This document shows, one piece after another, positions 32,656 to 41,643 of a stretch of 64,000 nt of DNA; positions within the stretch are counted from its first letter, which is position 1, and every line of letters begins with the position of its first letter. The notes below the pieces were generated by a model. The model was not told the origin of the DNA and did no database searches. It saw nothing but the letters and a program-made list of their open reading frames with translations. Origin of the DNA: UBA4742 sp963734965 (GTDB taxonomy: Bacteria; Actinomycetota; Acidimicrobiia; Acidimicrobiales; Acidimicrobilacustridaceae); assembly GCA_963734965.1 (NCBI GenBank), contig CAVTJK010000004.1:2046001-2110000 (forward strand), in the 5' to 3' direction. The translations under genes and the position numbers were made by a program.

Positions 32656-33441
32656 TCAGCGGCGGGGGAGACCGCGGAACCGTTCGAGCCACTCGTCGTG
32701 CAGGTGGCCGTTGGTGGCCAGGCCCGACCCGAGGTCGGCCCGCTCGGTGCCCGCTTCCAGATCGGTGAACCGGCCGCCCGCCTCGGCCAGGATGACCGGC
32801 ATCGGGGCCACGTCCCAGAGGGCCACCTGGGGATCGCACATGGCATCGATCCGGCCCGTGGCGACGAGGGCGTAGCCGTACCCGTCGCCCCAGGTCCGCA
32901 GGGCGGCGCCTGACGCCCGGGCGGCGGCGACCATCTCGTCGCTCCAGTAGTCGAACCCGGTGGCCGACAGGTACGAGCCGGCGACGCGCGTGCGGTCGCT
33001 GACCCGCGCCGGTCGGCCGTTGACGAAGCAGCCGAGGCCCCGGGCGGCGTACACCATCTCGCCGAGGGCGGGCATGTTGATGATGCCGATGGCGGGACCG
33101 GTGGCGTCGTTCACCGCGAGCAGGTTGGTGTACAGGGGGACCCCATGGGTGAAGGCCTTCGTCCCGTCGATCGGATCGATGATCCAGGTCCGCTCCGAGG
33201 TGCCGGTGAGGTCGTCCTCCTCCTCGCCGAGGATCGTGTCGTCACCGAAGCGACTGCTGATCTGCTCGCGCACGAAGCGCTCCGCGGCCTTGTCCGCCTG
33301 GGTCACCGGCGTGCCATCGCCCTTTCGTTCGATCTCGAGCGTCGCCGACTGGAACCACTCGAGGGTGATCTCGCCGGCTTGGCGCACGATGTCGACGGCC
33401 GCGTCGAGCAGCGTCGCGAGGAACTCGGTCTCGTCTGTCAC
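32656..33441 (-). CDS. Inositol monophosphatase family phosphatase (HisN-like)
   Basis: Mg-dependent sugar-phosphate phosphatase. Metal ligands are visible in the motifs ILGEEED, WIIDPIDGTKAF and the late CDPQVALWDVAPMPVILAEAGG (WD...A.ILEEAGG pattern). 261 aa from GTG 33441, a common length. In actinobacteria this family includes histidinol-phosphatase HisN and inositol-1-phosphatases; either fits and the sequence resembles HisN more (TPVTQADKAAERFVRE). Inositol phosphatase activity would complement ino1 at the left edge, but that is inference. Confidence 0.88.
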   Translation of the reverse strand: MTDETEFLATLLDAAVDIVRQAGEITLEWFQSATLEIERKGDGTPVTQADKAAERFVREQISSRFGDDTILGEEEDDLTGTSERTWIIDPIDGTKAFTHGVPLYTNLLAVNDATGPAIGIINMPALGEMVYAARGLGCFVNGRPARVSDRTRVAGSYLSATGFDYWSDEMVAAARASGAALRTWGDGYGYALVATGRIDAMCDPQVALWDVAPMPVILAEAGGRFTDLEAGTERADLGSGLATNGHLHDEWLERFRGLPRR

Positions 33442-33510
33442 CCTGGCATCATCGCGCTCGTCGAACCGGCCGCTAACGTGCCGAACTCGAAACCCGATCG
33501 GAGCAAGCCG

Positions 33511-34608
33511 ATGCGAGCCGCTGTCCTCGAAGGTGTGGGCCTCCCTCTGCAGGTCCGTGACGATGTGGTGATCGAGGACCCCCACGGCGGCGAAGTCCTG
33601 GTTCGCGTCACCCATTGCGGCGTGTGCCACAGCGATCTCAGCCTGGTCGATGGTGATCTTCCGCCGCTCACGCCGGTGGTGCTGGGCCACGAAGCGGCCG
33701 GCGTGGTCGAGGCCGTAGGTCCTGGGGTGAGCACCCTCGTGGTCGGCGACCACGTCGTGTTGACGCCCTGCCCTCCGTGTGGGCACTGCTACTGGTGCGT
33801 TCGAGACGAGCACAGCCTGTGCGTCAACGGGCACTCGCTCATGACCTCGGCCCATCCCGACGGCGGGACGAGGCTGAGTCGCAACGGCGAGGTCGTGTAC
33901 CGGGGCGTGGGAGTGGCGGCCTTCGCCGAGCAGGTCGTGATCCAGGAGTCGGGGGCCATCAAGATCCCGCCCGAGGTGCCGCTCGAGGTCGCCTGCGTCA
34001 TCGGGTGCGCGGTGCAGACGGGCGTCGGCGCCGCGCTCTACACCGGTGCGGTGGGTCTGGGCGACACCGTGCTCGTGATCGGGCTGGGCGGGATCGGCCT
34101 GTCGATCGTGCAGGGAGCGCGGATCGCTGGGGCTCGGACGATCATCGCCTCGGATCCGTTGGCCGAGCGCCGCGACGCGGCGTCGAGGTTCGGCGCGACG
34201 CACGTGATCGATCCCCTCGGCGACGATGTCGTCTCGACGACCCTCGCCCTCACCGAGGTCGGGGTCGACGTGGCCTTCGAGGCCCTGGGCCGGGCGAGCC
34301 TCATCACCGATGCCTTGGCGGCCACCCGGTCCGGGGGATCCACCGTCATGGTCGGCGTGCCCCCCTTGGACGAGCAGCTCGTCATCGCCTCACCCACCGT
34401 GTTCGGGGCCACAGCCAAGCGGTTGATCGGCTGCCTCTTGGGCAGCGTCAACTCGATCCGCGACATCCCGCTGCTCGTGTCGCTGTGGCAGTCCGGTCAA
34501 CTCGATCTCGACGGCCTCATCACCACCCGACGCCCCCTCGAAGAGATCAACGACGCCTTCGACGACCTCCGCGCAGGTATTGGCATCAGGACTGTCATTT
34601 CCATGTAG
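33511..34608 (+). CDS. Zinc-dependent alcohol dehydrogenase (class III-like MDR)
   Basis: Catalytic zinc ligands CGVCHSD and GHEAAG, the structural four-cysteine zinc lobe in CPPCGHCYWCVRDEHSLC, and the NAD site VIGLGGIGLSIVQGARIAGA with the acidic residue in IIASDPLAER are all present. 365 aa, typical of class III/mycothiol- or glutathione-independent ADHs. ATG 33511. It is divergent from the phosphatase, 69 bases apart. The natural alcohol is unknown. Confidence 0.9.
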   Translation: MRAAVLEGVGLPLQVRDDVVIEDPHGGEVLVRVTHCGVCHSDLSLVDGDLPPLTPVVLGHEAAGVVEAVGPGVSTLVVGDHVVLTPCPPCGHCYWCVRDEHSLCVNGHSLMTSAHPDGGTRLSRNGEVVYRGVGVAAFAEQVVIQESGAIKIPPEVPLEVACVIGCAVQTGVGAALYTGAVGLGDTVLVIGLGGIGLSIVQGARIAGARTIIASDPLAERRDAASRFGATHVIDPLGDDVVSTTLALTEVGVDVAFEALGRASLITDALAATRSGGSTVMVGVPPLDEQLVIASPTVFGATAKRLIGCLLGSVNSIRDIPLLVSLWQSGQLDLDGLITTRRPLEEINDAFDDLRAGIGIRTVISM

Positions 34609-34660
34609 CGCCAGTTGAGCCAGGCACGCCGGGGCGCCGTCTGCGTGTCACCATGGCAGC

Positions 34661-35941
34661 GTGAACGAACCGGAAGCCCCAATGCAGAAGGTCGGCCATC
34701 GCTGGCGGCGCGTGCTCGTGGTCGTGCTGGCCGTGCTGACCTGCGTGTCGATCCTGACCAGCGCCGTCGGCGTGTGGGCGCACAGGACCTTGCTCAACAC
34801 CGACTCGTGGGTGGCGACCGTGGGGCCGCTGGCCAAGGACCCCGCCGTCCAGAAGGCCGTCGCGACCGAGGTGAGCAATCAGCTCCTCTCAGTGGTCGAC
34901 GTCGAGAAGTTCGTCAAGGAGGACCTGCCGCCGAGGGCCAGCGGGCTGGCGGCTCCGCTCAAGACGGCGGTGCAGCAGTTCGTCTTCGCCGCCACCGAGA
35001 AGCTCATGCAGACCGAGCAGTTCCAGCAGTTCTGGGTGCAGGCGAATCGGGTGACCCACCAGCTCGCGGTGAAGGTCCTACGGGGTGAGAACGGCGCGGT
35101 CCAGACCAGTGGTGGGACGGTGGCGCTGAACCTGCTCCCGCTCGTGGGCCAGGCCTACAAGTTGGTCCAGGAGAAGGCGCCCGGGGTGCTGGGCACCAGT
35201 TCTGACGCGCCCGACATCACCTTCAGCACGCCGGTCGACGAGGCCCGCTCCGAGCTGAGCGCGGCGATCGGGCGTCCGTTGCCCGAGGACTTCGGTGTGA
35301 TCACGGTGTTCCAGTCCGACAAGCTCAAGGCCGCGCAGGACGCCGTGACGCTGTTCGATCGGCTCGTGATCGGCATGCTGATCCTCACGGTGCTGCTCGC
35401 CGCGGCGACGATCCTGCTGGCCCCGCGCAAGCGACGGATCATCATCGGACTGGCGCTCGGCACCGTCGTGGCTCTCGGCCTGGCCAATGCTGCCATCAAC
35501 GCCCTCAAGAGCCAGGTCGTCGACCTGGTCAAGGACGACACGGCGCGCGGCGCGGTGAAGACCACCGTGAACGAGCTGGTGAGCCGGCTGCAGCTCATCA
35601 CCCACGTCCTGTTGGCCATCGGGCTGGCGGTCGCCATCGTGGCCTTCCTCACCGGTGACAGCCGGTGGGCGCGGCGCATACGGCGGCGCAGTGCGCTGAT
35701 GGCCCGGGCGGTGAGCGGCCAGGTCGACGCCGACGGACTGCCCGCTCCGGTGCGTTGGGCCCGTGGGCACGTCGCCGAGCTGCGGTGGGGCGCGTTGGTC
35801 CTGGCCGTGCTGGCGCTGTTCTTCGTCGTCAGCGGATGGGTGGGGCTCCTCGTCACGCTGGTCGTGCTCGGACTGTTCGAGGCCGCCGTCACCTACGTCG
35901 CCACTCGCGCGAGCTACCCGGTCGGCCCGCTTAGTCGCTAG
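34661..35941 (+). CDS. Multi-span membrane protein of unknown function
   Basis: 426 residues: one N-terminal span (VLVVVLAVLTCVSILTSAVG), an outside domain of about 210 residues (LLNTDSWVATVGPLAKDPAV onward, with helical stretches), then five or so spans from about 225 on (MLILTVLLAAATILLA; IIIGLALGTVVALGLA; VLLAIGLAVAIVAFL; ALVLAVLALFFVV; LLVTLVVLGLFEAAV). The family of actinobacterial hypotheticals with the N...TDSWV motif is known to me only as uncharacterised. The 3' end overlaps the DUF2252 gene on the other strand by a few bases. Confidence 0.7.
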   Translation: MNEPEAPMQKVGHRWRRVLVVVLAVLTCVSILTSAVGVWAHRTLLNTDSWVATVGPLAKDPAVQKAVATEVSNQLLSVVDVEKFVKEDLPPRASGLAAPLKTAVQQFVFAATEKLMQTEQFQQFWVQANRVTHQLAVKVLRGENGAVQTSGGTVALNLLPLVGQAYKLVQEKAPGVLGTSSDAPDITFSTPVDEARSELSAAIGRPLPEDFGVITVFQSDKLKAAQDAVTLFDRLVIGMLILTVLLAAATILLAPRKRRIIIGLALGTVVALGLANAAINALKSQVVDLVKDDTARGAVKTTVNELVSRLQLITHVLLAIGLAVAIVAFLTGDSRWARRIRRRSALMARAVSGQVDADGLPAPVRWARGHVAELRWGALVLAVLALFFVVSGWVGLLVTLVVLGLFEAAVTYVATRASYPVGPLSR

Positions 35942-37334
35942 AGCCCGGTGCGCGGCTTCGATGCGTCCCTCGCGCACGGCCCGCTCGAGCAGCTGGAAGT
36001 CGCGCTCGTTCTGGTCGGCGTAGTCGACGGCGAACGACGCCAGTGAGTCGTCGAACTTGGTGCTCTTGCCCAGGTAGCCGCTGAGCAGGGCGGCCAGTCC
36101 GCTGCGGGCATGGGCCCGGGCCAGGGTGCCCGCGCAGAGCGGCGGCGTAGTCACGCAGCGCCGCGGGTGACATGGCGGCCGTGTCGGCTGACCCCTTCAT
36201 GTCCCGGAGCTGGCGGATGTAGAAGCAGCGTCCGTCGAAGCCGGCCCAGCCCAGCATCATGTCGCTCACCGCCTGCATGTAGTGCTGACCGACCACGACG
36301 CGCTCGCCGTGGTTGCCGTGCTGGCTCGACCCGAGGAACGGCTCGAGGATCGACTCCTCGGCCTCTTTCACCTGCAGGAACAGCGGTTCGCCGTTGACCC
36401 GACCGACGAGGAGCGCGATCGAGCAACGGGTGCCGACGCTGCCGACCCCGACCACCTTGCGGGCGGCATCGACGAAGCGGAAGTTGTGCAGCAGGAGCCG
36501 GCGGTCGTCGGGCAGCGTGGCCAGGTAGCAATCCATGAGATCGCTGGTGTGGTCCATGATCCGCGGATCGCTGATGCGCTCGATGACCGGCGGGTCCTCG
36601 GTGATCCGCAGCTGGCCGTCGACCACCTCGGTCAGCTTGGCGAAGGCCTTGAGGTTGGTGTTGGCCCGCGCCTTGTTGATCACGGCCATCTGCGCCCTGG
36701 CCAGAGGTCCGGGTTCGACGGTGCCCGCCTGGACCTCGTCGACGTCCATCCGCTCGTACCAGATGTGCAGGATCCCGGTGTTGGCGTAGGTCTCCATGCC
36801 GGTCCGGTAGGCGCGCCCGACCGCCGTGGCGGCTGCGATCGCCTTGGTCTCCGAGAAGCCGTTGGCTCGCGACGCGACCACCATGCTGGCGGCCAGCCGC
36901 TTGAGGTCCCACTCCCACGGCCCCGGCAGCGTCTCGTCGAAGTCGTTGACGTCGAAGACGAGGTGGCGCTCGGGGGTGGCGTAGAGCCCGAAGTTCATCA
37001 GGTGGGCGTCGCCACAGATCTGCACGTCGACCCCGGTGCGAGGCGTGCCGGCCAGATCGTGGGCCATCACATAGGGCGAGCCGCGGAAGTAGGCGAACGG
37101 TGAGTCGAGCATGCGACCCCAGCGGATCGGCACCAGCTCGGGCACGCGGTTGCGGTTCGTCCACTCGGTGAGCTCGAGCGGGTCGGGCCGATCGGGCGGC
37201 GGGGTCCAGCCGGCGTGGCTCGTTCGCGGGGCGATCTCGCGCAGGGCCCGTCCCCGCTCGTAGAGCTCGTTTCTGGTGTCGTCCGGGAACGCCGACAGCT
37301 CGGCGCGACCCACTGGGATCAAGGTGTCGGTCAT
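35931..37334 (-). CDS. DUF2252 family protein (frameshift near the C-terminus)
   Basis: DUF2252 features are plain: RMLDSPFAYFRGSPYVMAHDL, QICGDAHLMNFGLYATPERH, VFDVNDFDETLPGPWEWDLK and VGVGSVGTRCSIALL, resembling aminoglycoside-phosphotransferase-like (kinase-fold) proteins of unknown activity. After RDYAAAL at about 36141 an extra G breaks the frame; the family end (CAGTLARAHARSG, YLGKSTKFD, YADQNERDFQLLERAV) continues in the next frame. A second shift near the end is needed for a sensible stop. Listed with the stop of the first frame, so the end is uncertain. Confidence 0.85.
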   Translation of the reverse strand: MTDTLIPVGRAELSAFPDDTRNELYERGRALREIAPRTSHAGWTPPPDRPDPLELTEWTNRNRVPELVPIRWGRMLDSPFAYFRGSPYVMAHDLAGTPRTGVDVQICGDAHLMNFGLYATPERHLVFDVNDFDETLPGPWEWDLKRLAASMVVASRANGFSETKAIAAATAVGRAYRTGMETYANTGILHIWYERMDVDEVQAGTVEPGPLARAQMAVINKARANTNLKAFAKLTEVVDGQLRITEDPPVIERISDPRIMDHTSDLMDCYLATLPDDRRLLLHNFRFVDAARKVVGVGSVGTRCSIALLVGRVNGEPLFLQVKEAEESILEPFLGSSQHGNHGERVVVGQHYMQAVSDMMLGWAGFDGRCFYIRQLRDMKGSADTAAMSPAALRDYAAALRGHPGPGPCPQRTGRPAQRLPGQEHQVRRLTGVVRRRLRRPERARLPAARAGRARGTHRSRAPGSSD

Positions 37335-37398
37335 CGCGGCCTCCGCGGGCTCGACGGGAGAGTCGAACCTACACGAGGCGGTGCGAACCGCCGAACGC

Positions 37399-38795
37399 TC
37401 AGCTGGGTTCGGGCGCGGCGACCCTCGTCGGAAGCGGAGGCTCGACCATGGGCGGCGCGGCCATGGGCGCCGAGGGCGCCTGAGCCTTGGGCGTCGCGAA
37501 CAGCGACGACGGCGGCTCGGCCAGCGTGGCTTGGGCCATGGTCGCTCGGATCTCGCCGGCGCGGGTGAAGTAGATCGACGCCACCCGGTCGATGGCCTGG
37601 TGGTCGAGCACCAGCGGCGTGCCGTTGTACGAGCAGACCGCCCGGAGGATCTTGCAGACCTCCTTGGGCAGGTACGGGCGCAGATCGCCGTCGCCGAGAT
37701 CCCGGCTCACCCCGCGGAGGTGGTCCTCGGCGCCCGGCGCGATGGCGATCCCGGCGGCCTTGGCCGAACGGTGCGAGGACCTCGTCGAACTCGCCGTCGT
37801 TGATCGACGCCACCAGGATCTTGTTCTGGATGCGCCGATAGAAGGCTTCGTCGCCCAGGGTCTCGGGATCGAGGTTCGTCGAGAACACGACCTTCACGTC
37901 GAAGGGGATGTCGAAGCGGACGCCGTAGCTCAGCGACAGGTAGTCGAGGCGGCGGTCGAGGGGCACGATCCAGCGATTGAGGAGGGTCTCGGGGCTCACG
38001 GTCTGGCGGCCGAAGTCGTCGATGACCAGCAGCCCGTTGTTGGCCTGCATCTGGATGGGCGCCAGGTAGATCCCGTTGTTGGCCTCGTAGGTGAGATCCA
38101 TCATGCTGGGGGTGAGCTCGCCACCGACGACGATGCTCGGGCGGCGACAGAGCACCCAGCGCGGATCGAGATCGTGAGGTTGGTCATCGAGCGGCTCGTG
38201 GATGACGGGATCGAAGACGCTGATGATCTGGCTGTCGACCTCGACGGCGCGGGGGACATACACCGGATCGGTGTGCACGCGGATGAGGCGCTCGGCCACG
38301 CTGGTCTTGCCGGTGCCGGGGGGCCCGTACAGGAACATCGCCCCTTCGGTGAGCAGGGCCGGGCCGAGCTCGTCGATGAGCCGGTCGCCGACGACCAGGT
38401 CGTCGAACGCGATGCGCATCGATCTCCCGGCTCACCGTCGGCGCCGCCTGCTGGCGCCAGATCATGGTGTTGTAGTCGCGCAGGCTCACCGGGGTGGTGC
38501 CCGCGTACCGGCACAGCTCCATGCGCTCGCGGGCGGTGTCGCGTCCTTGTTCGGTGAGCTCGAAGATGTAGTCGCGGCCTTCGAGGCCGAGCAGGTCGAT
38601 GTGGCGCAGATCGCGCAGCTCCTCGACGACCGTGGTGATGATGGCAACGCTGAGCCCCAGCCCCGCGCTCAGCTTCAGCGTCGAGGATCGACCTTCATAG
38701 AGCGCTCGGCGGAGCGCGAGATCCTGTACGAGCGAGCTGGGAACACCGAGATCCTCGATGGATTTCGGCGCACGCGGCATCTCCGCTTGATCCAT
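37399..38795 (-). CDS. AAA ATPase with N-terminal winged helix (two frameshifts)
   Basis: The N-terminal 130 residues (LVQDLALRRALYEGRSSTLK, GLSVAIITTVVEELRDLRHI) look like a winged-helix module. The ATPase part has Walker A in LYGPPGTGKTSVAERL, Walker B in NNGLLVIDDFGRQ and a sensor-like KVVFSTNLDP, similar to MoxR-type AAA+ proteins. The C-terminus (LPKEVCKILRAVCSYN, then a Pro/Ala-rich tail) is in another frame. One-base shifts at about 38424 and 37763 join the three pieces into about 465 aa. It is 82 bases downstream of the thiol-redox cluster and may be transcribed with it. Role unknown. Confidence 0.75.
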
Positions 38796-38877
38796 AGTTC
38801 GACGTCCTCCTCAGTGGGTCGACCCCTGACCCATCGACACCTCGCGCATGGGTCTTAAGGGAACCGCAACGTTGGAG

Positions 38878-39681
38878 CTAGCCGTTGAGCGATCGCTCCC
38901 AGGCGGGTTCACCTACGTCGGACCGAGGCTGGGCGTGCTGGGCGGCGGTGACGACCACGACGATCGCCGCCCCGGCGACCCCGAGCGCCATCCCGGCGGC
39001 GAGGCCCCACACCGCACCGGCGGCGACCGCCGCCACCGCCAACTGGACGCCGATGACGCTCAGCCGGACCGGCTCGGCCAGTGCGTCGAAGCGGCGATGG
39101 AAGCGGTGCAGGCCCTCGATGGTGGTGATCCGGGCGCTGAGCAGCACGGCCAGGCCTCGCACGAGGCCGAACGCGGTGGCGATGGCCAGCGCGGCGGTCG
39201 GGCTGGCCCCCACGATGGCGGCGACGATCATGAGGTACAGGGCGGCGGTCATGATGTAGGTGGCCAGCCCGAAGCCGATCTGCCAGCCGAACCCGCCCGC
39301 GTAGACCCACGGGCGGTACTGGCCCAGCCACAGCTCGTTGACCTGGCGGGCGTGGTACGGCAGGTGCCAGCCGAAGGGCCGGGCGTCGGACAGCGCCGTC
39401 ACGAGGGCCAGCCCGGCCAGGATCGCGCTCGCCGTCGCGGGGCCGAGGCCGGCGGCGTGTACGACGGCGGCCAGGCCCGCGGCCAGGGCGCCGAGCGTGG
39501 CTCCACCGAGGATCGAGCCGAGGATGAACCAGGTCGCGGTGACCCCGTAGCGGTGGCCGCGACCGCGTTCGGCCAGGGGGGTGATGGTCGACAGCATCGA
39601 CAGCCCACATGGCGACCAGGTCGAGCGCACGGCGGCGGCCACCGCGATGGCCGCTCCGAGTACGACGACGAGCTCGTTCAT
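38878..39681 (-). CDS. Polytopic membrane protein with SPCG motif (CcdA/MauF-like)
   Basis: 267 residues with about six to seven spans. Near the start of the first span is STWSPCGLSMLSTITPL, recalling the SPC motif of CcdA/DsbD-type membrane thiol transporters, but only one Cys is in this segment. HARQVNELWLGQYRPWVYAGGFG is a conserved-looking loop. It ends a compact minus-strand cluster: MauE-like, TlpA/MauD-like, an unknown protein and this one, with gaps of 13 bases or less. A part in moving electrons or thiol equivalents across the membrane is inferred from the neighbours. Confidence 0.6.
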   Translation of the reverse strand: MNELVVVLGAAIAVAAAVRSTWSPCGLSMLSTITPLAERGRGHRYGVTATWFILGSILGGATLGALAAGLAAVVHAAGLGPATASAILAGLALVTALSDARPFGWHLPYHARQVNELWLGQYRPWVYAGGFGWQIGFGLATYIMTAALYLMIVAAIVGASPTAALAIATAFGLVRGLAVLLSARITTIEGLHRFHRRFDALAEPVRLSVIGVQLAVAAVAAGAVWGLAAGMALGVAGAAIVVVVTAAQHAQPRSDVGEPAWERSLNG

Positions 39682-39694
39682 GGGCGGGTCTCCC

Positions 39695-40186
39695 TCATCG
39701 GCGCGAGATGGTGACGGTGCTCAGCACGTGGTTGAGGCGGCGGGTCAGCAGGCCCCGCAGCGTGTAGCTGCCGACCACGACGTAGAGGCAGAACGCGCGC
39801 TGGTGGGCGGTGAAGAACCACTGCGCCCCGGCCTGGCCCGGCAAGGGACGTTGCAGGCGGTTGGGGCCGAAGGCGTTGGCGGGCACGGGCCAGGGGTGGC
39901 CGGACGAGGCGAACAGGGCGGTGCCGACGGCGTCGGGTCCGTGCTCGAACAGCGACACGAACAGGTTGCGCGGCCCCATGCGATCCAGGGCCCCTCCGCC
40001 GAAGTCGCCGCGCTCGGAGGGCAGGGCGAAGTCGGCCAGCTGCAGCACCGTGGTGGGTCGCTCGACGACGGCGCTGGGGCGACCCGGCGAGCCGGCTGGG
40101 GCAACGGCTGCGTCGCGCACGTAGATCTCGCCGTCCCACCCCGAGGGGACCTCGGCGGTGAGGCCGTGGGCCGAGATCCTGGTCAT
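39695..40186 (-). CDS. Unknown protein in the thiol-redox cluster
   Basis: 163 residues, no signal peptide or membrane span: MTRISAHGLTAEVPSGWDGE, LQLADFALPSERGDFGGGAL and FTAHQRAFCLYVVVGSY are the clearest segments. The PsbP/DUF-like opening (..EVPSGWDG.I) suggests a small beta-rich domain. The ATG overlaps the stop of the MauD-like gene, and the SPCG membrane gene starts 13 bases on. It may be the partner or substrate of the redox proteins; I do not recognise the family. Confidence 0.65.
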   Translation of the reverse strand: MTRISAHGLTAEVPSGWDGEIYVRDAAVAPAGSPGRPSAVVERPTTVLQLADFALPSERGDFGGGALDRMGPRNLFVSLFEHGPDAVGTALFASSGHPWPVPANAFGPNRLQRPLPGQAGAQWFFTAHQRAFCLYVVVGSYTLRGLLTRRLNHVLSTVTISRR

Positions 40187-40980
40187 GGCGTCGGCTCCGA
40201 GTCGTCGACCTGGCCGTACAGGCTCGGGTGGCCCGGTCCGATCCCGGCAGCCCGGAGCTCTTCGTCGGCGCGCCGTTCGCGTTCGATGCCGTTCATGCGG
40301 GCCGAGCGCCCTTTGGCGCCGGCACCCCGGTCGGGATGTCCGCCCGGTGCCAGGCCCGCATCGGCGCAGGCCTGGTCGAGCAACGACGAGACCTGCGTCC
40401 ACGTGGTGCCCGACCCCTCGCCGACCACCCGGCCCGTCACTCCGTCGGCCAGGACGAAGTACGGGCTGACGGGCACCTGGTAGTCCTGCCACGCGGTGGA
40501 GGACATGACCGTCTTGGCTGGGCCCTCGGCCAGTGCGGCCACGGCCGAGGTGCTCTCGGACTCGGGGCCCTTGGTGACGATGACCAGGTGGGTGTCACGA
40601 CCAGGAAGGTGGTCGCCGGCGCCTTCGCGGAACGCGTCCCAGAAGTTGCCGCACGTCAGACAGCCGCTCGAGAGGAAGGCGAGCAGCGTGGTGTGGGGCC
40701 GGTCGACGACCCCGACGACCACCGCCGAGCCCGCTGGTGTCGTGCCGATGACGTCGAAGGCCGGCGTCGTAGCGGTGGTGGTCGGGCGCGGCGTGGCCAC
40801 CCCGACCTGGGTGCGCATCGGTGGATCGGCCTGCGGTTCGGATCGCGTGTCGTCGCCGTACACGTCGGCTCCGAGGTCGTGGAGGCGACGCAGGATCTCG
40901 GCGTGGCTGCGCAGGAGCCCCACGACGAGCACGGCGAGCAGGGCCAGCACGACGCCCTCGACGATCACGAGCGCAAGCAT
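40183..40980 (-). CDS. TlpA/MauD-like thioredoxin-fold protein
   Basis: A membrane anchor at the N-terminus (LALVIVEGVVLALLAVLVVG) precedes a linker and a thioredoxin-like domain with LLAFLSSGCLTCGNFWDAF, i.e. a CLTC active site, and VPVSPYFVLADG, where VSPYF supplies the cis-Pro loop. This is the architecture of MauD/TlpA proteins, which manage disulfides outside the membrane. The C-terminal 60 residues are polar. ATG 40980 is 13 bases after the MauE-like stop; the stop overlaps the next start (ATGA). Confidence 0.75.
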   Translation of the reverse strand: MLALVIVEGVVLALLAVLVVGLLRSHAEILRRLHDLGADVYGDDTRSEPQADPPMRTQVGVATPRPTTTATTPAFDVIGTTPAGSAVVVGVVDRPHTTLLAFLSSGCLTCGNFWDAFREGAGDHLPGRDTHLVIVTKGPESESTSAVAALAEGPAKTVMSSTAWQDYQVPVSPYFVLADGVTGRVVGEGSGTTWTQVSSLLDQACADAGLAPGGHPDRGAGAKGRSARMNGIERERRADEELRAAGIGPGHPSLYGQVDDSEPTP

Positions 40981-40993
40981 CGAGGCGCTCCTC

Positions 40994-41560
40994 TCATGAT
41001 CGAGGGGAGCCGAGACGGAAGGCCACGGCCGCGGGCTCGTGGTCGGCCTTGACGGCGTCGAGGGTGTCGGGCAGCACGCTCATGAGCGCAACCAGCAGAT
41101 AGCCGCCGATCGTGACCAGTCCGACGCCGACGAGTCGTTCGGCGAGGGACGCGCCGTTGGCCACGGCCAGACCGGGGGCGTCGGCCACCGCGGCCACGAT
41201 CAGGACCATCGCCGCCGCCGCGTCGACGGCGACGTGCACCCGCGACGGCGGCGCCGAGCGATCTCCGAAGCACCCGCAGGACGCGGCGGCGTCGCCGAGA
41301 CGGAGCAGGCGGGCGCTGATCCAGGTGAAGGCCACGAACAGGACCGCCGCCGCGGCGGCCGGGCCCCGCCCCCCGATGGACACGACCAGCGCGGCCAGCC
41401 CGACCTCCACCACCGCCAGGATGCGCACGAGCGCGACGTTGGCCCCGAGGCCGAGGGCTCGCATCGAGCGCACGGTCGGATCGGGCTGACGGCCCTTGGA
41501 CACGCCGCCGACGGCGAGCAGGATCGCCACCATTGCGGCCAGGCCACTGAGCACGCTCAC
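40994..41560 (-). CDS. MauE/DoxX-like redox membrane protein
   Basis: About four spans from LSGLAAMVAILLAVGGVSKG onward, with the loop LRLGDAAASCGCFGDRSAPP. SCGCFG is the hallmark of MauE-type proteins related to DoxX and VKOR-like redox partners. GTG 41560 gives 188 aa; earlier in-frame codons are not conserved. It leads the minus-strand cluster with the MauD-like gene. In methylamine-dehydrogenase clusters MauE and MauD mature disulfide-rich subunits; here no mau structural gene is in the window. Confidence 0.75.
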   Translation of the reverse strand: MSVLSGLAAMVAILLAVGGVSKGRQPDPTVRSMRALGLGANVALVRILAVVEVGLAALVVSIGGRGPAAAAAVLFVAFTWISARLLRLGDAAASCGCFGDRSAPPSRVHVAVDAAAAMVLIVAAVADAPGLAVANGASLAERLVGVGLVTIGGYLLVALMSVLPDTLDAVKADHEPAAVAFRLGSPRS

Positions 41561-41643
41561 CTCGACGATCCTAGGAGCCTTGCTCGCTGGTCGTGAATCA
41601 CCGGCGGATCCTTGGCGGACGCCAGCGGGATGGACGAACCCTG

